Source: Dyella halodurans
GTDB taxonomy: Bacteria > Pseudomonadota > Gammaproteobacteria > Xanthomonadales > Rhodanobacteraceae
Reading direction: 5' to 3'
Assembly: GCF_026283925.1 (NCBI RefSeq)
Contig: NZ_JAPDPF010000006.1
Location: 124,001-188,000 of the forward strand
Length of the DNA: 64,000 nt
A model generated the notes under the pieces. It was not told the DNA's origin and searched no databases. It saw only the letters and a list, made by a program, of their open reading frames with translations. Below, piece by piece: positions 59,221 through 64,000 of this stretch. The position numbers and the translations under genes are program-made. Within the stretch, counting starts at the first letter, position 1; every line of letters starts with the position of its first letter.

Positions 59221-61203
59221 ATGCTCAATCCCCAACAATTGGCCGCCGTCGAACACTGCGACGGCCCGCTGCTGGTATTGGCCGGCGCGGGCTCAGGCAA
59301 GACCAGCGTGATCACGCAGAAGATCGCGTATCTGATCACCCGTAAAAAACTGTCGCCGTCGAAGATCGCCGCCATCACCTTTACCAACAAGGCGGCGAAG
59401 GAAATGCGCGAGCGCGTGGCCAAGCTGATCACCACGGAGGACGCCGCGGCGCTCACCGTGTGTACCTTCCACGCTCTGGGCCTGAAATTCCTGCAGATCG
59501 AACACGAGCGCGCCGGCCTGCGCCGCGGCTTTTCGGTGCTGGACGCCGACGATAGCGAAGGCATCATCAAGGAGCTGTCGCCCAAGGGCGTGAAGCCGGA
59601 CGTGCTGTTCGGCATCCGCAACCTGGTCAGCCGCGCCAAGAACGGCGGGCTGTCGCCGGAAGAAGCCCTGGCCGCGGCGCGGAGTCCGCGCGAACTGGAT
59701 GCGGCCACCATCTACGACATGTATCAGCAGCGGCTTGCCGCATTCAATGCGGTGGATTTCGACGACCTGATCCGCCTGCCACTGCGCATCCTGGAAAGCG
59801 ACACGGAATGCCGCAATGCCTGGCGCGAGCGCCTGCGCTATCTACTGGTGGACGAATACCAGGACACCAACGACGCCCAGTACCGGCTGCTCAAGGCCTT
59901 GACTGGCGACCGCGGCGGCATCACTTGCGTGGGCGACGACGATCAGTCGATCTACGCCTGGCGTGGCGCCAACCCTGAGAATATCGACCAGCTCGGCCGC
60001 GACTGGCCGACGCTGCGCGTGATCAAGCTGGAGCAGAACTATCGCTGCGGCAAGCGCATCCTGCGCGCCGCCAACAAGCTGATCGCCAACAATCCGCATT
60101 TGCACGAAAAGAAACTGTGGAGCGAGCACCCGGAAGGCACGCAGATCCGCGTGCTGGAATGCAAGGACAACGAGAACGAAGCCGAGAAAGTCGCCGCCAT
60201 CGCCGCCACCCTGGCCGAGAAGCACAAGGCGCGCTGGCACGACATCGCCATCCTGTATCGCGGCAACTTTCAGGCGCGGCCGCTGGAAAAGGCGCTGCGA
60301 CTGGCCCGCGTGCCTTACCACCTCACCGGCGCGCTGAGCTTTCTCGATCGCGCCGAAGTGAAAGACCTGCTCTGCTATCTGCGCCTGCTGACCAATCCCA
60401 GCGACGACGCGGCGTTCCTGCGCGTGGTGAACGTACCCAAGCGCGAGATCGGCTCGACCACGCTGGAGAAACTGGGCCAGATCGCGCAGACGCGGCATGC
60501 ACCCTTGCTCGAAGCAGCACGCAGCGACGCCGTGCTGCGCCAGCTGACGCCGCGACCGGCCGCCGCACTGGCTTCCTTCACCACGCTGATGGACGAATTG
60601 CGCAGCGCCTCGCTGCACGAAAGCGCCGCCGACCTGGTGGAGACCGTACTCAAGCGCACCGGTTACGCCGAGCAGATTGCCGCCACCACGACGGACGCGA
60701 CCTTGCGTGAGCGCCGTCTGGGCAACCTGCGCGAACTGGCGGACTGGTTTCGCGCCATGCAGCGCGGCAACAACAGCGCCGGCGATCTCGCTGCACAGCT
60801 CGCCCTGCTCAGCCACGCCGACCGCGATGAGCCCGGCAATGCCGTGCGCATGATGACGCTGCACGCCGCCAAGGGCCTGGAATTCCGCTTCGTCTTCATC
60901 GTCGGCTGCGAGGAAGGCACCCTGCCCCACGACGGCGCGATCGACGAGGGCCGCATCGACGAAGAGCGACGCCTGATGTACGTAGGCATCACCCGCGCCA
61001 AGGAAATGCTGACGCTGTCGTGGTCGTCAAAGACCAAGCGCTACGGCGAAATACACAGCAACCAACCGAGCCGCTTCCTGCATGAGTTGCCGCAGGATGA
61101 CCTGCACTGGCAAGGCAAGGACCTGGAAGCGGACAAGGAAGTGGTGCGCGAAACCGCCGAATCGCATATGGCGAAGATCGCCGCGATGCTGGCGGGTGGG
61201 TAA
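59221..61203 (+). CDS. rep: ATP-dependent DNA helicase Rep
   Basis: The 660-residue superfamily-1A helicase starts MLNPQQLAAVEHCDGPLLVL with Walker A AGAGSGKTSV. It carries DEYQDTNDAQYRLLKAL (motif II), GDDDQSIYAWRGA (motif III), LEQNYRCGKRIL (motif IV) and VRMMTLHAAKGLEFRFVFIV (motif V). This is a Rep-type 3'-5' helicase that clears nucleoproteins ahead of the replisome. Length is close to E. coli Rep. Nine bases separate its stop from the bluB start. Confidence 0.95.
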   Translation: MLNPQQLAAVEHCDGPLLVLAGAGSGKTSVITQKIAYLITRKKLSPSKIAAITFTNKAAKEMRERVAKLITTEDAAALTVCTFHALGLKFLQIEHERAGLRRGFSVLDADDSEGIIKELSPKGVKPDVLFGIRNLVSRAKNGGLSPEEALAAARSPRELDAATIYDMYQQRLAAFNAVDFDDLIRLPLRILESDTECRNAWRERLRYLLVDEYQDTNDAQYRLLKALTGDRGGITCVGDDDQSIYAWRGANPENIDQLGRDWPTLRVIKLEQNYRCGKRILRAANKLIANNPHLHEKKLWSEHPEGTQIRVLECKDNENEAEKVAAIAATLAEKHKARWHDIAILYRGNFQARPLEKALRLARVPYHLTGALSFLDRAEVKDLLCYLRLLTNPSDDAAFLRVVNVPKREIGSTTLEKLGQIAQTRHAPLLEAARSDAVLRQLTPRPAAALASFTTLMDELRSASLHESAADLVETVLKRTGYAEQIAATTTDATLRERRLGNLRELADWFRAMQRGNNSAGDLAAQLALLSHADRDEPGNAVRMMTLHAAKGLEFRFVFIVGCEEGTLPHDGAIDEGRIDEERRLMYVGITRAKEMLTLSWSSKTKRYGEIHSNQPSRFLHELPQDDLHWQGKDLEADKEVVRETAESHMAKIAAMLAGG

Positions 61204-61212
61204 TCACCGGCC

Positions 61213-61926
61213 ATGAGTGAGCACGCGTTCACTGACGCGCAGCGTGAGGGACTTTATCGCGCCATCCACGAGCGACGCGACGTGCGCTCGCAGTTCCTGC
61301 CCGATCCCATTGCGCCCGACGTGCTTGCTCGCCTGTTGCGCGCCGCGCATCACGCCCCCTCGGTCGGCTTCATGCAGCCTTGGGATTTCATCGTGATCGA
61401 CCGGCTGCAGACCAAGCAGGCGGTGAAGTCGCTGTACGATCGCGCCAATGCCGACGCCGCCGAAAACTACGCTGGCGATCGCGCTGCGCTGTACCGCCGG
61501 CTCAAACTCGAAGGCATCGTCGAGAGCCCGATCAACCTGTGCATCACCTGCGACCGCACGCGCGGCGGTCCGCACGTGCTGGGCCGCAACACCATGCTGG
61601 ACGCCGACCTGTTCAGCACCTGCCTGGCCGTGCAGAATCTCTGGCTGGCCGCGCGCGCCGAAGGCATCGGCGTGGGTTGGGTCAGCATCGTGGATCCGGT
61701 GGAGCTGGCCGGCGTGCTGGCGTTGCCGACGCACGTGGTGCCGCTGGCCTATCTCTGCCTGGGCTATGTCAGCGAGTTCCTCGCACGCCCCGAGCTGGAA
61801 ACTGCTGGATGGCGCGCGCGACTGCCGTTGGATAGCTTGCTGCACGGGAACCAATGGGCCGAGCCATTACGGGACGAAGCCCTGCTGCTCGCCTTGCGCG
61901 ACTCCACTACCGACACGCCACGCTGA
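61213..61926 (+). CDS. bluB: 5,6-dimethylbenzimidazole synthase (BluB)
   Basis: The 237-residue flavin-destructase of the nitroreductase fold reads IHERRDVRSQFLPDPIAPDV, then AAHHAPSVGFMQPWDFIVI, and AVQNLWLAARAEGIGVGWVS. It converts FMNH2 to 5,6-dimethylbenzimidazole, the lower ligand of vitamin B12. The Arg and Ser/Asp sites of the family (RRDVRSQF, PSVGFMQPW) appear intact. It is 9 bases from rep and probably co-transcribed with it; no other cobalamin gene adjoins it, so it may serve salvage or remodelling of corrinoids. Confidence 0.92.
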   Translation: MSEHAFTDAQREGLYRAIHERRDVRSQFLPDPIAPDVLARLLRAAHHAPSVGFMQPWDFIVIDRLQTKQAVKSLYDRANADAAENYAGDRAALYRRLKLEGIVESPINLCITCDRTRGGPHVLGRNTMLDADLFSTCLAVQNLWLAARAEGIGVGWVSIVDPVELAGVLALPTHVVPLAYLCLGYVSEFLARPELETAGWRARLPLDSLLHGNQWAEPLRDEALLLALRDSTTDTPR

Positions 61927-61947
61927 CGCCCCACGCGCCAACCGCAC

Positions 61948-62979
61948 TCAGATCATCCGCTCCGCTTCCAGCTCACTCTTGAGGTAGGCGTAGTAGATCG
62001 GCCCGGCGATCAGGCCCGGCAAGCCGAACGCGGCCTCCATGATCAACATGGCGACCAACAGCTCCCATGCACGCGCGCGTATCTGGCCGCCGACGATGCG
62101 CGCGTTGAGGAAGTACTCGAGCTTGTGGATCAGCACCAGGAAACCGAGTGCGGCGATGCCCACGCCGAGGGACAGCGACAGGCCGGCAATGGTGATGGCG
62201 GTGTTCGAAATCAGGTTGCCGATCACCGGCAGCAAGCCAACGATGAAGGTGACGATGACGAGGGTCTTGGCCAGCGGCACATGGATGTCCAGCAGCGGCA
62301 GCACGCCGAGCAGGAAGATCGCGGTGAAGACGGTATTGAGCAACGAGATCTTGATCTGCGCGAACACGATGTTGTGAAACGCTTCGGCCAGACGCTGGCA
62401 GCGCAGGCCCAGGGTCGCCGCCAAGGGACCGACCTGATGCGCCGGACGCGCCCGGCTCAGCGCCACCACGGCGCCCAGCACCATGCCGATCAGGATGTGC
62501 ACGAACACCCGCGCGGCCTGCTTGCCGATGGTTTGCAGGCTCACCGAATGCTTGCGCGTCAGCTCCATCGCCATCACGCGTAGATCGTCCACGCTGTCGG
62601 GCAGCCAGCCCACCACGGAGGCGGGCAGTTGCTGGCGCGCCTTTTCCACCAGCGGCATCAGCTGCTGCTGCCACAGCACTTCGGGATTGCCGATTTCATT
62701 GCGCAGGAAACTCACCGCGCTCAGGATCAACAGCACCAGCAAGCCCACCACGATGGTGCCCAGCAAGGCGACCACCAGCACGCGCGCACGGTCGCTGGGT
62801 ACACGCTTGCCCAGCAGCGGCGCCGTCGATTGCACCAACTCGTAGACAAGCAGTCCCGCAAACAACGCAGGCAGCAGGTGCAGCCCCAGCACCAGCAGCA
62901 AGGCCATGCCGGCCAACACATAACTGGACACCCGCACCGCAAGTGATGGCGAACGTTGGACGGTCGGGACTGGTTCCAT
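61948..62979 (-). CDS. AI-2E-family (PerM-like) membrane protein
   Basis: The 343-residue protein has about eight hydrophobic segments (LAGMALLLVLGLHLLPALFA; VLVVALLGTIVVGLLVLLIL; VFVHILIGMVLGAVVALSRA; FTAIFLLGVLPLLDIHVPLA; IVTFIVGLLPVIGNLISNTA; LSLGVGIAALGFLVLIHKLE). The block VGLLPVIGNLISNTA corresponds to the conserved PxxG/N region of the AI-2E/UPF0118 family. Members are sometimes annotated as autoinducer-2 exporters or Na+/H+ antiporters; the substrate here is unknown. It is convergent with bluB with 21 bases between. Confidence 0.9.
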   Translation of the reverse strand: MEPVPTVQRSPSLAVRVSSYVLAGMALLLVLGLHLLPALFAGLLVYELVQSTAPLLGKRVPSDRARVLVVALLGTIVVGLLVLLILSAVSFLRNEIGNPEVLWQQQLMPLVEKARQQLPASVVGWLPDSVDDLRVMAMELTRKHSVSLQTIGKQAARVFVHILIGMVLGAVVALSRARPAHQVGPLAATLGLRCQRLAEAFHNIVFAQIKISLLNTVFTAIFLLGVLPLLDIHVPLAKTLVIVTFIVGLLPVIGNLISNTAITIAGLSLSLGVGIAALGFLVLIHKLEYFLNARIVGGQIRARAWELLVAMLIMEAAFGLPGLIAGPIYYAYLKSELEAERMI

Positions 62980-63160
62980 GCAGTTTCAAACGCGCGGCGA
63001 GGGTCCGCCGAGTCTGTCAGCAGCACGGGGTAGCCGCCAGCCCCGTGCGACTCGGTGTGACTTTCCGCCACCTTCCACGGGGTGATGTGCCCTGAGGCAG
63101 ACACCGCCCTGTCGTAAACTTGTTCGATCCTGCTCGCTCAAGTCTCCACGGGAATCCTGC

Positions 63161-64000
63161 ATGTCTGTTCGTCTGCCGACGGCCCTGGCCGCCCTGGCCC
63201 TGCTCGCCGCTTGTTCTGCCGCCCCCACCAAGGCACCGTCCCACCCCATCACAGCCCCCGCTGCCGCGCCCACCACGCCCGCCGACGACAATCTCAATGC
63301 CGTCGCCTGGAGCCAGACCGCGATCGAGCACGACCTGATCTACCTGCAGACCTATCGCGATGCCGAAGCACGGCTGCTGCCCGCGCTGAACGACAAGCAA
63401 TGGGACGCCCTGCCCAAGGACGACCGCGTCGCCCCAGCCAAGGGCCTCACGCCCGCCGTGGTCCTGGATATCGACGAGACCGTGTTGGACAACTCGCCCT
63501 ACCAGGCGCGCCTGATCAAGAGCGGTGGCGAATTCAACGAGGCCGACTGGGCCGCCTGGTGCAAGGAAGAGCGCGCCCGCGCCCTGCCTGGCGTGGTCGA
63601 GTTCACGCAGTTCGCGGCCAGCCACGGCATTGCGGTGATCTACATTTCCAACCGTGCCAAGGATCTGGACCAGGCCACCTTGTCCAACCTGCGCAAGGCC
63701 GGCTTGCCCGTCTCCGGCCCTGAGGCCTTCCTCGGCCTGGGCACCTTTGTGGAGGACTGCGAGCAAGTTGGCAGCGAGAAAAGCTGCCGGCGCCAGCTGG
63801 TCAGCCGCAAATATCGCGTCTTGATGCAATTTGGCGACCAGATCGCCGATTTTGTTACCGTATTGGCCAATAATGCCGACGGCCGCCAGAAGGCCATGAC
63901 GCCATATATGGGCTGGATCGGCACGCGCTGGTTCGTGCTGCCCAATCCGACCTATGGCGCGTGGGAGCCGGCTTTGTTTAATAATGACTGGAGCGCGCCA
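63161..64000 (+). CDS. HAD subfamily IIIB acid phosphatase lipoprotein (e(P4)-like), C-terminus cut by window edge
   Basis: The frame is open for 280 codons from the ATG at 63161 to the window end. A lipoprotein signal (LAALALLAACSA, lipobox LAAC) is followed by a Pro/Ala-rich linker. The HAD subfamily IIIB motif VVLDIDETVLDNSPYQARL carries the catalytic aspartates, and IAVIYISNRAKDLDQATLSN and QFGDQIADFVTV follow. These are the hallmarks of e(P4)/class-B-like outer membrane acid phosphatases that release nucleosides from nucleotides (5'-nucleotidase role). It lies 181 bases from the AI-2E gene. Confidence 0.88.
   Translation, partial: MSVRLPTALAALALLAACSAAPTKAPSHPITAPAAAPTTPADDNLNAVAWSQTAIEHDLIYLQTYRDAEARLLPALNDKQWDALPKDDRVAPAKGLTPAVVLDIDETVLDNSPYQARLIKSGGEFNEADWAAWCKEERARALPGVVEFTQFAASHGIAVIYISNRAKDLDQATLSNLRKAGLPVSGPEAFLGLGTFVEDCEQVGSEKSCRRQLVSRKYRVLMQFGDQIADFVTVLANNADGRQKAMTPYMGWIGTRWFVLPNPTYGAWEPALFNNDWSAP

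Overview
The window looks like chromosome of a high-GC gammaproteobacterium of the order Xanthomonadales, most likely a Rhodanobacteraceae (Dyella/Luteibacter/Rhodanobacter type). This is inferred from the gene content and high-GC codon use, from rpmB-rpmG beside secB-gpsA, and from the many short interspersed palindromic repeats. No species can be named from sequence alone. About 55 protein genes, one tRNA gene, several repeat families and one integrated genomic island are visible. Both window edges cut a gene: an M61 peptidase on the left and an acid phosphatase lipoprotein on the right.

Left flank (1-12.5 kb). A long minus-strand run encodes an MFS symporter, a class I/II aminotransferase, two RidA-family proteins (one exported), two secreted S10 serine carboxypeptidases, a Tat-exported class V aminotransferase-like PLP enzyme and a secreted M61 aminopeptidase. 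A Lrp/AsnC-type regulator is divergent from it, followed by an isochorismatase-fold protein. Together they read as a peptide or amino-acid-derivative scavenging cluster under Lrp/AsnC control. A truncated alpha/beta hydrolase, a small secreted protein and an orphan Xre/MbcA/ParS-type antitoxin follow.

Genomic island (about 12.79-29.77 kb). A perfect 47-bp direct repeat flanks a 16.9-kb insertion: the right copy lies inside an intact CAU-anticodon tRNA gene and the left copy is the leftover tRNA 3' end. A tyrosine integrase sits next to the tRNA. The cargo is a same-strand, largely overlapping operon: Vsr endonuclease, C5-cytosine methyltransferase, a 19-codon leader peptide, a MORC/MutL-like GHKL ATPase, a Z1-domain ATPase/helicase, a PD-(D/E)XK (DUF4420-like) protein, an AIPR-family protein, and an AspBHI/Mrr-like modification-dependent endonuclease. 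This matches the MORC-Z1 type of restriction system predicted by comparative genomics (Iyer, Abhiman and Aravind 2008) and is the most interesting locus here. The remainder of the island holds a decayed PaeR7I/XhoI-family endonuclease fragment, a divergent regulator pair with a double palindromic operator, a replication-initiator-like winged-helix protein, a ribbon-helix-helix protein, four copies of a 23-bp palindrome, two small nuclease-like genes, and a VbhA-like antitoxin gene with a small partner.

Right flank (29.8-64 kb). This is ordinary chromosome: an NTF2-like protein, an Lhr helicase that carries three in-frame repeat insertions, a lysophospholipase-like hydrolase, a CDF metal transporter, a periplasmic gluconate-type dehydrogenase operon (Tat subunit, GMC flavoprotein, tri-haem cytochrome c), glucokinase, a HAD phosphatase, a SNF2 helicase, gpsA, secB, rpmB-rpmG, a fatty-acid desaturase, a Gld-like ABC transporter operon, gnd, mutM, tdk, rep, bluB, an AI-2E-family permease and a class-B-like acid phosphatase. 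The dehydrogenase, glucokinase and gnd genes fit sugar oxidation feeding the pentose phosphate or Entner-Doudoroff routes.
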